Shown: in pieces, positions 24,196-33,527 of the stretch
Position numbering within the stretch: position 1 is the first letter of the stretch
How the letters are laid out: every line of letters starts with the position of its first letter
Assembly: GCF_004769665.1 (NCBI RefSeq)
Contig: NZ_RQGG01000010.1
Span: forward strand, 160,303 to 224,302
Length of the DNA: 64,000 nucleotides
From: Leptospira kemamanensis
GTDB lineage: Bacteria; Spirochaetota; Leptospiria; Leptospirales; Leptospiraceae
Direction of reading: 5' to 3'
Notes under the pieces: model-generated
The model's input: the letters and a program-made list of their open reading frames with translations, nothing else
Database searches by the model: none
Told to the model about the DNA's origin: nothing
Program-made: the position numbers and the translations under genes

Positions 24196-25194
24196 ATGGA
24201 TGATACTGTATACGAAGAGCGGAAAACCCCTGCTGGTTTTCTCGTAAAAGTCCGGCTTTCCAAACTGACCTATGTTGTTTTTACCGAGTCAGGTCCAGAA
24301 GTCCCAAAAGGTGCCAAAAACAATTCCATCGTTGTGAACGTCCCAAGAGTGGGATTTTTTGGGGACGATTTCGACGTTTCCCATTTCCATTTAGGTGAGC
24401 TTTCTTTTGTGAATGTAAAAGCCGGGAAAATGGTCATTCCATACCAACACGGATTTTCGAACGAAATCAAAACGATTTACTTAGGTACGGGAAGCCAAAG
24501 TGACGTCCTACCTGTTGTCATTTATCACTATAAAAACAAAGAAGAATTAATGGCGGCCTGGGAAAGAGGGGAGCAGGCACAATTTCTCGTTGTAGACGAA
24601 GAGATCCCTCGTTCCGACATGGTGTCGTTTAAAATCCGATACCCCAGCATGAACATCCTTGTGATCAAAAAAAGGATCAATACCTCGGCGGAATCTCAGT
24701 CCCCAAAAACGGATGAGTCCAAGGACAAGGGAGTTGTGGACTATGACAAAGTGCGTGCCACGGACGTTGCAAAAAACCAGAACTTAAACACCTATAGCGA
24801 AAATCCAGTTTTCCTTGCGAGAATCCATTTGCGTGCGATGGAGCTCGACAAGGTCAAACAATTGCTTCTCGACTTTCATTTATCATCAGATGATGTCATG
24901 TTCATCCGAACCTTTTTGAACGTGATGATCAAAAATGAGTACAATAAGCCGGAACTGGAAACCGTCAAACCACAACTCATCGCCATGAACGAAGCCTTTC
25001 GTTTGGCAGTTCTCATCTTGGAATTCCAAGTCGAATCATTTGAGAAAGAATTGGACACTGGTTTCTCGAAAGACATCTCCAATATGATCTATGCACTCCT
25101 TGCCAAAGAGCAGGATCTTGCCAAAGACCTAGAACACGAAATTGTTTTGTGGGAATGGAAATTGCGAGTGCGATCTACCCTCTACAAAAAATAG
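24196..25194 (+). CDS. Conserved hypothetical protein, 332 residues
   Basis: This soluble protein begins 2 nt after the regulator gene. The first 150 residues are beta-rich with VPRVGFFGDDFDVSHFHLGELSFVNVKAGK, followed by a charged linker (about 160-190) and a helical C-terminal half. There is no signal peptide or membrane segment. I do not recognise a family. Its close coupling to the Fis-type regulator suggests a shared role. Confidence 0.7.
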   Translation: MDDTVYEERKTPAGFLVKVRLSKLTYVVFTESGPEVPKGAKNNSIVVNVPRVGFFGDDFDVSHFHLGELSFVNVKAGKMVIPYQHGFSNEIKTIYLGTGSQSDVLPVVIYHYKNKEELMAAWERGEQAQFLVVDEEIPRSDMVSFKIRYPSMNILVIKKRINTSAESQSPKTDESKDKGVVDYDKVRATDVAKNQNLNTYSENPVFLARIHLRAMELDKVKQLLLDFHLSSDDVMFIRTFLNVMIKNEYNKPELETVKPQLIAMNEAFRLAVLILEFQVESFEKELDTGFSKDISNMIYALLAKEQDLAKDLEHEIVLWEWKLRVRSTLYKK

Positions 25195-25244
25195 CCAAAA
25201 TTCCTAAAAAAATGCTTTATTTTTCCCGAATTTCGGTGAAATCT

Positions 25245-26117
25245 ATGGATATTACTATGTTTTTCAGGGAAAAAATCAAAAATGTGGCACGAAATTTGCA
25301 AATGTTTGCGCCCGTGATATGCCTTCTTGTTTTTTTGATTTTTCCTCAGACAAATCTTTTAGCCAATGAATGGGATAGACCCGTTGTCCTTATGGAAGAC
25401 CCTCTAGTTCCTGCGATTGAACTTCGAGAGGGAGTAGTGAGCGAAGTACGTTACGAGTCCGAGAGCGAATTGGCATGGGAGAAGGTAAACCTCACTGAGG
25501 AAAATCACTCCACAATCGAAAAAAACAGTTCCGATTTGGAAATGCAGTTTGTTTTCTCCGAAACTTCTAAACCAGAATCCTCCATCTCACCTGCAACATC
25601 GTTGGTGGAGCAGGATTCCAGACGTTCTCAAGTAAGAATAGATGGGTTTGGATCTAAGCAAGAACCGCAGCATTTGGGAGTAAAATCGATTGCCAACTCA
25701 GGACTTTTTGGTTTTCTGGGGATATGTCTCAGCCGAAGCGAGTTGCCTTCCAAAAATTTCTCAACGCCATGCGAAAACTTTCCACTGAAGTCAATGACTC
25801 AGAAATCTGCAAACGATTGGAAATCCTCATGGCAACGAGTAAGGATGACCTCCCTTTGGCTCTCGTCAACCAACTCCTCCAGGAGCCAAGAGACTTCGAT
25901 CCAAAAGCCATTCACGAGCCCTACACGCAGTATGTCCGACATTTCATCTACATGGTCAAACGGAACGGAAGAATTCCCAATGATATCCTCGCAGGGGATG
26001 AAGATGGTCATGGGGAAGGTGGAGGCAGTCGTTCTGGAAAAAAACCAAACAAACAGGTTACTGGAACGGGTCAGCCTAAGCCAAAGAAGTCAAGTGCCAA
26101 GTCTAGCTCGGCAGTGA
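25245..26117 (+). CDS. Possible secreted protein with doubtful 3' half
   Basis: From the ATG at 25245 the frame encodes a signal peptide (MFAPVICLLVFLIFPQTNLLA) and an acidic, protein-like mature region up to about position 25720. Beyond that the residues become Ser/Arg-rich and shadow-like where the frame overlaps the gene at 25724. The frame stays open to 26117. It could be a real overlapping gene, or an eroded gene whose original 3' part is lost. I have no family match. Confidence 0.4.
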   Translation: MDITMFFREKIKNVARNLQMFAPVICLLVFLIFPQTNLLANEWDRPVVLMEDPLVPAIELREGVVSEVRYESESELAWEKVNLTEENHSTIEKNSSDLEMQFVFSETSKPESSISPATSLVEQDSRRSQVRIDGFGSKQEPQHLGVKSIANSGLFGFLGICLSRSELPSKNFSTPCENFPLKSMTQKSANDWKSSWQRVRMTSLWLSSTNSSRSQETSIQKPFTSPTRSMSDISSTWSNGTEEFPMISSQGMKMVMGKVEAVVLEKNQTNRLLERVSLSQRSQVPSLARQ

Positions 26118-26155
26118 AGAAAGCGAAAGCTCCCTCAACTAAATCTAAAAAATAA
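25724..26155 (+). CDS. Small basic hypothetical protein
   Basis: This 143-residue protein has a helical N-terminal 85 residues (FQKFLNAMRKLSTEVNDSEICKRLEILMATS). A Gly-rich hinge and a Lys/Ser/Ala-rich tail (KKSSAKSSSAVKKAKAPS) follow. Such tails are common in DNA- or RNA-associated proteins. The ATG has GGGG directly upstream. The frame looks more coding-like than the overlapping one that began upstream. The function is unknown. Confidence 0.6.
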   Translation: MSQPKRVAFQKFLNAMRKLSTEVNDSEICKRLEILMATSKDDLPLALVNQLLQEPRDFDPKAIHEPYTQYVRHFIYMVKRNGRIPNDILAGDEDGHGEGGGSRSGKKPNKQVTGTGQPKPKKSSAKSSSAVKKAKAPSTKSKK

Positions 26156-26187
26156 AGGAATTCGTTCCTAATACACCAAAACACCAA

Positions 26188-26215
26188 AGACCAGTCACCT
26201 TCCTTTCACTGGTCT
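26188..26215. terminator. Hairpin after the basic hypothetical gene
   Basis: AGACCAGT and ACTGGTCT form a perfect 8-bp stem with a 12-nt loop, 33 bp after the stop at 26155. The following ATATCC is not a T-run, so termination would be weak or factor-assisted. Confidence 0.4.
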
Positions 26216-26949
26216 ATATCCTTACATGATTACAAACACAAGTCCTACTCCGACTAGGGTCGCAAGTGGGCTTATCGTAAACCTTACCAATCGCTCCTGT
26301 GCGCACCACAGGGGGAAAAGTCAAAAAACCCCGCTGTTTGGACGAATTTTACCTTTCCCGCAAAAACTACCTAAAATTAGGCAAATAATGTGAAAATTTG
26401 GACCAATCTCTGTCTAGGAGTGGGTTTCCGAGCAAATCAGCAGATTTCCTGGTATGATTTTGAATAAAACTGCCTATATTTAGTCATTTATTGAATTGGC
26501 GGGTTGGACCCAAGAAGTGACGAATGTTCGGCAGTCTCTGGCGAAGGGTTTTGCTCCTCTTGCCTGGATCTCGGCAGTGTATGACCGTAAGAGGGCGGGG
26601 AAAAGCCGTCCTGCCTACACACAGGCGCCTCCTTCTCGGCAGATCAGAAGTCCCTTGGGTCTGACCATATGGCGTCACTAGAATCGGATTCGGGTTTCAG
26701 TAGGAAGTGACGTTAGCTCCTTGTCCTTCTTTAGGAAACAGGCGGGGAGATGTCGGAAGAGTGTCGGGGATTCGTCAGATAAACTTCCGAATTTCCATAG
26801 AGAAAAGCAGTTCCTTAAGTCCCTATTTTGTAGCTCCCCCAGGATCTGCAGTCGCTTTATCTACCTAGGGCAGCGAACCACTGGGGTAATTTAGGCCCAA
26901 AGAAGGATTGAGTGGGAAAGAGCGTAAAAACAAAAAATTCAGTGATTTT

Positions 26950-26965
26950 TGCCGAAATTTCGGCA
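26950..26965. repeat. Perfect 16-bp palindrome
   Basis: TGCCGAAATTTCGGCA is fully self-complementary and matches no common operator I know. Its TCGGCA half-site recurs three times at about 26531-26640. This suggests a family of protein-binding sites in the non-coding block. Confidence 0.55.
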
Positions 26966-27173
26966 TTTAGAGGAAAAAATCCGGCATTTACGGCCATTTT
27001 TCCAAGCCAGACACACAGGGAAAGACTCGACTCCAGAGGGCAGAAATCAGACTGTTTTATGGTATATTTCTGCCAGATTGTCATGTGTAGGCAATTTGCA
27101 TCCACCTGTAAAATTGGCAGAAAAGGGAATATTGGTTGCCAGGGCATGTCCTCTCCTCATCTTTCCCTGGTAT

Positions 27174-27389
27174 ATGGCAGAAACAATACGACTACGGGTG
27201 AAGTGTCACGCTTGCTCGAATGTGATAGAAGGAACCGCTAAGTATGGTTCCGGCCACTTTGTTCCCGAAGGGGTTATGTTTGAATTTGTGGCAATAGGGA
27301 AAGTGGAAGGGGCAAAGGGACGCCGAGTGAAGGCCGAAGTGACCTGCACTTGTCCCAATTGCGGCGTCAAATGCAAATACAATGTTTAA
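27174..27389 (+). CDS. 71-residue zinc-ribbon-like miniprotein
   Basis: From the ATG at 27174 the protein has CHAC near residue 11 and CTCPNCGVKC at 58-67, giving the pairs CxxC...CxCxxC expected of a small zinc ribbon. Between them lies a beta-rich GHFVPEGVMFEFVAIGKVEG segment. The frame is open far upstream, but only this part looks like protein. No Shine-Dalgarno is evident. It precedes the MBOAT gene by 21 nt. It may be a nucleic-acid-binding or assembly factor; this is a guess. Confidence 0.55.
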   Translation: MAETIRLRVKCHACSNVIEGTAKYGSGHFVPEGVMFEFVAIGKVEGAKGRRVKAEVTCTCPNCGVKCKYNV

Positions 27390-27410
27390 TGCTTTTATTT
27401 AAGCAAATTA

Positions 27411-28892
27411 ATGCTCTTTAATTCAGCTATATTCGCACTATTTATGACCATATCTTTGCTGCTATGGTATTCTCTCACTAACCTGTTGCTTAAATATAAT
27501 CAAGAAAGTGCGCTTGCATTGGGCTTTCGGAGAGCATTTTTAGTCCTATATTTGCTAATTATTAGTCTATTATTTTATGGATTTTGGAATCATTTCTACC
27601 TGATTTTAATCATGTGGATCGCCTTGGTTGATTTTTGGATGGCGAATAGGATTTTTCGATCGAATTCCCGAGGGCAACGTAGATTTTTCCTTTGGGTTTC
27701 CTTATGCAATAGTTTAGGAATTCTAATTTTCTTTAAATATGGGCATTTTATTGCTGAAAATTGGGCATTATTGTTTGGATTGCCGAATGCTTCACTCGGT
27801 TCCTTCTGGAGCCAATGGTTGCTTCCTGTTGGGATTTCCTTTTATACCTTCCAGTCGATCTCTTATGTTGTGGATGTTTACCGGAAGGAATTGCATCCTG
27901 AATCGAAATTTTTGTCGTACTTGCTGTTTTTAAGTTTTTTCCCGCAACTCGTGGCAGGTCCAATTGTTACTGCCAAGTCCTTTTTGCCCCAGATTCGTCG
28001 CCCTATGGATCTGACTCGTATCCCTATTCTCTTTGGGGGATTTCTCATTTTACTTGGTTTGTTTAAAAAAATGGTATTAGCAGACCATTTGGCCGAAGTA
28101 GTCGATTTGGTTTTTGCTCATCCGGCGGAGATGTCCACTCGATCTCTTTGGGTGGGAATGTTTTCCTACTCCTTTCAGATCTATTGTGATTTTTCGGGAT
28201 ACACGGATATTGCCCAAGGCACGGCACTTCTCTTTGGCTTTCGGCTTCCTGAAAATTTCCGGATGCCTTACCTTGCGAGTGGTTTTTCGATGTTTTGGAC
28301 TCGATGGCATATTTCCCTTTCGCAATGGCTACGGAACTACCTATACATTCCACTCGGTGGGAATCGAATGGGTAATTTTTTTACATATCGGAATTTGATT
28401 ATGGTCATGGCCATTGGAGGACTTTGGCATGGAGCTTCTTGGAATTTTGTTTTTTGGGGGATTGGGCACGGTGGATTTTTAGTTTTGGAGAGATGGGTTG
28501 GAAATCGGTTTCCATCTCTTTCGATGTACGTTCCGAAACTGTTCAAAATTCTTTTTACGTTTATCGTCGTGAGCCTACTTTGGATTTTCTTTCGGAGTGC
28601 GAATTTTGCAGATTCTCTGTGCTACCTACAGGGTATTTTAACTAAAAAAGAGGGTTTTTTACTACCATATAGCTTGGAAATGAAGTTTGTTTATTGTTTC
28701 AGTTTCCTAATTTTAGGACATATTTTAGGATTATTTTTCTTTCAAGAAAACAAACAAATGTTAGATCATTTTGAAAAAATTCAAAATTCCTTAAGAAAAT
28801 CGCTATTTTTTGCATTTTTGGCTGCGATTGTAATGGTTCTCATTGTTTTGTATGCAGCTGAAAGTAAACCTTTTGTTTACTTTGTCTTTTAG
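27411..28892 (+). CDS. MBOAT O-acyltransferase, AlgI/DltB type
   Basis: This 493-residue polytopic membrane protein has the MBOAT pattern: a WxxYFxxG-type core seen as FFPQLVAGPIV, YCDFSGYTDIA, FWTRWHISLSQWLRNYLYIPLGG, and the conserved catalytic His in GGLWHGASWNFVFWG. Such enzymes pass acyl groups, usually acetyl, across the membrane to a periplasmic partner that modifies a polysaccharide. The partner is probably the SGNH-like protein encoded 8 nt downstream. Confidence 0.93.
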   Translation: MLFNSAIFALFMTISLLLWYSLTNLLLKYNQESALALGFRRAFLVLYLLIISLLFYGFWNHFYLILIMWIALVDFWMANRIFRSNSRGQRRFFLWVSLCNSLGILIFFKYGHFIAENWALLFGLPNASLGSFWSQWLLPVGISFYTFQSISYVVDVYRKELHPESKFLSYLLFLSFFPQLVAGPIVTAKSFLPQIRRPMDLTRIPILFGGFLILLGLFKKMVLADHLAEVVDLVFAHPAEMSTRSLWVGMFSYSFQIYCDFSGYTDIAQGTALLFGFRLPENFRMPYLASGFSMFWTRWHISLSQWLRNYLYIPLGGNRMGNFFTYRNLIMVMAIGGLWHGASWNFVFWGIGHGGFLVLERWVGNRFPSLSMYVPKLFKILFTFIVVSLLWIFFRSANFADSLCYLQGILTKKEGFLLPYSLEMKFVYCFSFLILGHILGLFFFQENKQMLDHFEKIQNSLRKSLFFAFLAAIVMVLIVLYAAESKPFVYFVF

Positions 28893-28900
28893 GGATTGGT

Positions 28901-30421
28901 ATGAAAAAACGGATTGGCATTCTACTTTGTTTTTTGGTTTTTCTATTCGCCGTCGATTTTTTGTGGTTTCGAAAACTCCAATTCCTTGTTCCAAACGAAT
29001 CGCCTTGGAATACTAATCATTTCTTTAATTTTTTATATGAATACGAAAGAATTCGTTCTCTCCCTAAAATCAAAAAAAGAATCATCATCGTTGGAAGTTC
29101 TGTTGCCTATTATTCCATTGATGCAAATCGACTCGAAAATACCTTACGTGAGAAATATTCCTTAGATGTAGATGTGTTTTATTTGGCCTATGCGGGAAAC
29201 AGCCCCTTGTATGTGTATTTACTTCTCCATTGGTTAGGGCCTTTGCAACCAGACTTGGTTGTGTATCCTGTTAATTTTATCGATTACCGCCTCCACCGAA
29301 CATATATTTTGTTCCCTGAAGGGAGAAATGACGCTGTGGATGAATCGGTGATGGTGCAAGATGCCCTTACCTTTACAGAAGCTCCTCAATCCTTATGGGT
29401 CTTCCCATGGGAAACTCTTATGGAAGTTGGATCGGAGATGGACTGGGAAACCTGGTCTCGGTATGTCGTTTCCTCAACGTTTACTTTTTACCGGTACAAA
29501 GACATCTATGAGCAAAACTTGCAAAACTTAATCCAACACAGATGGGGGCGAAATACGAGTTACCATTCCTATATGGGGGTTTTCATTCCAGAAGGTGTCA
29601 ATGGTCTTGGTTGGACCGGGAAACAGTTCACTTTTCTTCCTACGAAAAAAATGCAAGAAAAAGGGATTTGGTTGGAAGTCACTCCTTACCTCCTCGCAGG
29701 TTCCCCCTGTAAACTTACCTTTAGAAATGAAAAACGAGAGCAGGTTGTGAATTTGAAGGAAACTCGGTGGACGAATGTTCGTTTGGATCCAAACTTTTTC
29801 CAAGACAATCTGCCAATCACGGCCACATTGGAGAGAGTTTGGTTTGCTCATGAAGCCAGTGGTGCGTATTTAGATTACCATTGGGATCCGATGGGAGTGC
29901 GTTTGGAACAAACTTTTGGATTAGAGGAACCGAAATCGGGTGTGCAATACAAACGAGAGCCTAGAACCGAGGACTTTCGGTACAATGGGATGGATGACAA
30001 AACCTACACTCGCTATTTTTACTATCGATTGTTAGAAGGTTTAGAGAAACGACCCGGGATTGGTTATTTGGTCGCATTAAAACTTGCCAAGGAACGAATT
30101 GCAAAGGAAGAATTTAGGCCCTTGTTTCATTTCCGATACTTAGCAAAAATCGCAGACCATTTCAGAAAGCGAAATGTATCGTTTTTGCTCATCAATAACC
30201 CCGAAAATCCGATCTCACTTGCTTGGTATGAAGATTCCAAATGGTACAAAGACCATTTGGATTATCTGAAATCATTGGAATCGGGGTCAGTTCATTTTTG
30301 GGACATTCACGGAGTTCTTCCGATGCAGGGATTTTCCGATTTTCATCACTTCACTTATGTCGGAATGGAGCAAATGAATTCGATTTATGCGGAAAGAATT
30401 GGAAATCTCTTTCCGAAATAA
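28901..30421 (+). CDS. SGNH/AlgJ-like partner of MBOAT enzyme
   Basis: This 506-residue protein has an N-terminal membrane anchor (about 5-23) and a periplasmic domain. A block-I Ser in VGSSVAYYSID (about 65-75) and a C-terminal SDFHHFTYVG supply the Ser and Asp-His of an SGNH-type triad. It is much longer than a minimal SGNH domain, with an insert of about 300 residues. By analogy with AlgJ/AlgX and DltD it probably receives acyl groups from the preceding MBOAT protein and acetylates a surface polymer. Confidence 0.75.
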   Translation: MKKRIGILLCFLVFLFAVDFLWFRKLQFLVPNESPWNTNHFFNFLYEYERIRSLPKIKKRIIIVGSSVAYYSIDANRLENTLREKYSLDVDVFYLAYAGNSPLYVYLLLHWLGPLQPDLVVYPVNFIDYRLHRTYILFPEGRNDAVDESVMVQDALTFTEAPQSLWVFPWETLMEVGSEMDWETWSRYVVSSTFTFYRYKDIYEQNLQNLIQHRWGRNTSYHSYMGVFIPEGVNGLGWTGKQFTFLPTKKMQEKGIWLEVTPYLLAGSPCKLTFRNEKREQVVNLKETRWTNVRLDPNFFQDNLPITATLERVWFAHEASGAYLDYHWDPMGVRLEQTFGLEEPKSGVQYKREPRTEDFRYNGMDDKTYTRYFYYRLLEGLEKRPGIGYLVALKLAKERIAKEEFRPLFHFRYLAKIADHFRKRNVSFLLINNPENPISLAWYEDSKWYKDHLDYLKSLESGSVHFWDIHGVLPMQGFSDFHHFTYVGMEQMNSIYAERIGNLFPK

Positions 30422-30433
30422 CATGTTTTTCAA

Positions 30434-30452
30434 TCCTTACATTAGATAAGGA
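30434..30452 (+). promoter_or_regulatory. Small hairpin covering the asd ribosome-binding site
   Basis: TCCTTA (30434-30439) can pair with TAAGGA (30447-30452) across a 7-nt loop. The AAGGA used as the asd Shine-Dalgarno lies in the 3' arm. A 6-bp stem is weak, and any regulatory effect is speculative. Confidence 0.3.
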
Positions 30453-30457
30453 AAATT

Positions 30458-31507
30458 ATGGAAAAAATCAAAGTTGGAGTCCTGGGAGCAACAGGATCCG
30501 TCGGTCAAAGATTCATTCAACTTTTGGAGAATCACCCTTATTTTACGGTGACTCATTTAGCAGCTTCTGAAAAAAGTGCGGGCCAAACCTATGGTGACGT
30601 AATGAAGTCTCGTTGGAAAATTTCTTCTGACATTCCTGCTTATGCAAAAGACATTATCATTTCTTTACCAGATCCAAAAGTCACGAAGGGCGTACAACTC
30701 GTGTTTAGTGGCCTAGATGCATCTATTGCAGGTGAGGTGGAAACTGCCTACGCGGAAGAGGGAGTGATGGTTTTATCAAATTCCAAAAACCATCGTATGG
30801 ATCCAAACGTTCCCATTCTTTCTGCCGAAGTGAACTCTCATCATTTGGATGTGTTAGCTGCACAAAAAACAAAAGGGAAAATCATCACAAATTCGAACTG
30901 CACCATCATGGGTGTGACCATTTCCTTAAAACCACTCATGGATGCTTTTGGATTAAAGTCTGTTATGTTATTTTCGATGCAGGCAATTTCGGGAGCAGGT
31001 TATCCTGGTGTTCCGACGATGGATATCCTTGGAAACGTTGTGCCTTTCATCGGTGGAGAAGAAGACAAAGCTGAAGTAGAACCTCAAAAATGTTTGGGGA
31101 CAGTGGAAGGCGGTGTGATCAAATCCGCAGACTTTAAAATTTCTGCTCATTGTAACCGAGTGCCTGTCTTTGATGGTCATACGGTTTGTGTTTCGGTGGC
31201 CTTCGATAAAAAACCAAAAAAAGAAGATATTTTAAAGGTTTGGGCCGATTTTCAAGGGGAACCTCAGAAATTGGGATTGCCGTTTGCACCGAACCCCGCT
31301 ATCCTTTACCGCGAAGAAAACGATCGCCCGCAACCACGTCTAGATTTGGACACGGGAAAGGGAATGACAACCGTAGTGGGAAGGTTACGAGAAGATTCAA
31401 TCTTGGACTGGAAATGGGTTGTCCTTTCGCATAACACGATTCGAGGTGCTGCAGGTGCTGCCATCTTGAATGCAGAGTTATTGTATAAAAAAGGATATTT
31501 TAACTAA
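30458..31507 (+). CDS. asd: Aspartate-semialdehyde dehydrogenase
   Basis: This 349-residue enzyme makes aspartate semialdehyde from aspartyl phosphate for lysine, threonine, methionine and diaminopimelate synthesis. It has the NADP-binding [10 protein letters not shown] (10-19) and the catalytic Cys148 in NSNCTIMG, with an arrangement nearer the archaeal/fungal branch than the E. coli form. In Leptospira asd is known from the small chromosome, which supports the replicon assignment. AAGGA lies 5 nt before the ATG. Confidence 0.95.
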   Translation: MEKIKVGVLGATGSVGQRFIQLLENHPYFTVTHLAASEKSAGQTYGDVMKSRWKISSDIPAYAKDIIISLPDPKVTKGVQLVFSGLDASIAGEVETAYAEEGVMVLSNSKNHRMDPNVPILSAEVNSHHLDVLAAQKTKGKIITNSNCTIMGVTISLKPLMDAFGLKSVMLFSMQAISGAGYPGVPTMDILGNVVPFIGGEEDKAEVEPQKCLGTVEGGVIKSADFKISAHCNRVPVFDGHTVCVSVAFDKKPKKEDILKVWADFQGEPQKLGLPFAPNPAILYREENDRPQPRLDLDTGKGMTTVVGRLREDSILDWKWVVLSHNTIRGAAGAAILNAELLYKKGYFN

Positions 31508-31522
31508 GGACTCTTTACAACC

Positions 31523-33523
31523 ATGTTGGATCCAAATCTCCCAGAATTAAAAGTCATGGACTACACGGCCTGTCTCCAAAAGGTGCAGGCTATGGATTCT
31601 CGTGGAGATTTTTCCTATAAGGGAATTTATAAAGTACTCCTCGTTATCTTTGAATGGACAGATAAGTTTTTACAAAACCGAGTTTTGCCGAATGTGGAAC
31701 AAATCGAAAGAGATAGTTCCATTGATCGGGATCGCACAGAAAACTATGTGATCGATCTCAGTTACAAACAAAACCCTGCCATTATCAAAAAATTAAATGT
31801 TTTGGAATTTCACCCTAATGAACCAGGGGATCCGGAAAATCCAAAAACCTACATCAAACACAACACTGTATTTGCAAGGCCGACTACCTCGGATGGAGGA
31901 ACTGCCTTTCGTTATGCACTTGGTTTAAACGAACTTTCGACAACAGCCATCAAGGGATGGTACAATGAAAAACGGAAGTATGTAGGCAAAGAAAAAATGC
32001 GAAAAGTCATCAAGGCAGCTGTAGATGCCAATCGACTTTTTGATACATATGCGTCTACAGAGTTAGGAAATTTGTTCCAATGCCCATATGACAAAACCAA
32101 AGTGCAAAAAGATGCAACAATTGTCATTCATCTCAAACCAATTCTCAAACAATTGGTAGATGATAAAATTTTGTTTTTCTTTCGAAATGATTCTGCTTCG
32201 AGACCAGCAAACAAAAGTGTGTTTTTATACAACAGACCATCAGAGATTGCGGATCGTTATGATGCTTATGTGGACTATGCAAAAAATACCATTTACCCAG
32301 CCTTAAAAAACTTAGGTGTGATGGGCGAAGTGACTGAGGACTCTTGGAATTCTCCAAAAAACATTTTAACAGAAATCAAAGGATACATGAACGAATCCTA
32401 CGGTGACCAAAAAACTCTAATGGAAGAGTGTTTGGTGTTAAATGAGATCATTGAAAAAGATAAAGAAAGAGAAGAAAAACAAAAACGAAAACAACAAATA
32501 GAAGATTTAATGGCTTTCCTTGCGGAAGCTGGCCGGATCGTGGAAGTTAATTTACTGCGTGTGAGTGGCGAACCACTTACCGATGAATTCCGAGCTACGT
32601 TGTTATCTCAACCTGAAGTTTTATATACGGAGTATGCTGATAAACGTGTTTATAATGAATTTATTTTACATAAATCTTGTATCCCTCAAGCTATCGAATC
32701 CGCAAAACGAACCTTCCAAATCAAACACTCTGATTTAGAAATTCGTGTTTTAAATCAAATGAATGTAACGATCCATTTGAATGATGAAAGCCCAAAACGT
32801 TTGTTAGAGGAAATTGAGGCACAAAGTCTGTTCCAGTTTTTGCCATTTTTTACAAGGCTTTGGAGGATGATTATGGGGAATATGACAGTCCATAAATTTG
32901 AGATTCCTCCTATCAAAGCAAGATTACAACAACAATTGACTAGGGATTTGGCAAGCCAAAAGGTCAAAAAGATTTCCCAAGAAAAAGAACGTTTGGTGAA
33001 AGCTAGGTTGAAAGAAAGAGAAGAAGCCGAAAAAGACGCTGAAAGAAAATCGAAACAAGGCCATTCACATTCAACTCCTACAAATCAATCTAGGGATGAT
33101 GACGAAGATTCGGAACCAACCAAACAAGGAAGTCCGGAAGAAGAAAAAAAATGGAAAGAATCCATTGAAACCATCATTCGCATTTTAGATGAGGCTTGGG
33201 AATTTGGAGTATATCCTGATCGTGAGTATGTACTTTCCAAACTCAATGGAAAGTTTACAGAAGAGAATTTGATCTTTTTCCTAAAAAAATTTGGCGGTAA
33301 AGAAATCTATAGTTTCCCAATCCGCAACCAAAGAGAAAAGTTCCCTTGGCCAATTTTAGTATCCACTGGGTATCTCAAACGGCATGGCAAAAAACTATTT
33401 GATAAAGTATCTGCCGAAAGTGAACGCCAAAGAAATGATAAATTTCCAAACCAAGAGAAATTTGACATTGCGGAATCGCAACTAGAGTTTCTAAACCGAA
33501 TTTTACCAAAATTAAAACCTTAA
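31523..33523 (+). CDS. Large hypothetical protein with coiled coils
   Basis: This 666-residue soluble protein has no signal peptide. Two charged coiled-coil stretches occur, [19 protein letters not shown] (about 310-330) and a Lys/Glu-rich one at about 480-520. A His/Ser/Asp-rich linker and a C-terminal helical domain (about 545-666) follow. I do not recognise the family. It lies 15 nt after asd and 4 nt before pyk, so it is probably cotranscribed with both. Confidence 0.7.
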   Translation: MLDPNLPELKVMDYTACLQKVQAMDSRGDFSYKGIYKVLLVIFEWTDKFLQNRVLPNVEQIERDSSIDRDRTENYVIDLSYKQNPAIIKKLNVLEFHPNEPGDPENPKTYIKHNTVFARPTTSDGGTAFRYALGLNELSTTAIKGWYNEKRKYVGKEKMRKVIKAAVDANRLFDTYASTELGNLFQCPYDKTKVQKDATIVIHLKPILKQLVDDKILFFFRNDSASRPANKSVFLYNRPSEIADRYDAYVDYAKNTIYPALKNLGVMGEVTEDSWNSPKNILTEIKGYMNESYGDQKTLMEECLVLNEIIEKDKEREEKQKRKQQIEDLMAFLAEAGRIVEVNLLRVSGEPLTDEFRATLLSQPEVLYTEYADKRVYNEFILHKSCIPQAIESAKRTFQIKHSDLEIRVLNQMNVTIHLNDESPKRLLEEIEAQSLFQFLPFFTRLWRMIMGNMTVHKFEIPPIKARLQQQLTRDLASQKVKKISQEKERLVKARLKEREEAEKDAERKSKQGHSHSTPTNQSRDDDEDSEPTKQGSPEEEKKWKESIETIIRILDEAWEFGVYPDREYVLSKLNGKFTEENLIFFLKKFGGKEIYSFPIRNQREKFPWPILVSTGYLKRHGKKLFDKVSAESERQRNDKFPNQEKFDIAESQLEFLNRILPKLKP

Positions 33524-33527
33524 CATT

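Larger units (their letters stand above)
26156..27173. other. About 1 kb of structured non-coding DNA
   Basis: No credible gene is visible. The stretch at about 26495-26700 is visibly more GC-rich than its neighbours. The region carries TCGGCAG copies (near 26531, 26574 and 26638), the perfect 16-bp palindrome TGCCGAAATTTCGGCA (26950-26965), paired GGCAGAAAT/ATTTCTGCC (27039-27074), and TGTCGG half-sites 11 bp apart (26751 and 26762). It could be an origin or partition region, or hold a structured RNA. I could not match tmRNA, RNase P RNA or SRP RNA. Confidence 0.5.

Noticed and set aside
26484..26681. Short open frames on both strands in the GC-rich block
   Set aside because: Frames of 61 and 64 residues are open on opposite strands over the same bases, with no start signals or protein-like composition. 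High GC alone explains the lack of stops.
26480..26700. tmRNA, RNase P RNA or SRP RNA
   Set aside because: I looked for the tmRNA end motif, the RNase P GAGGAAAGUCC-type core and the SRP tetraloop domain and found none, so only a generic structured region is reported.
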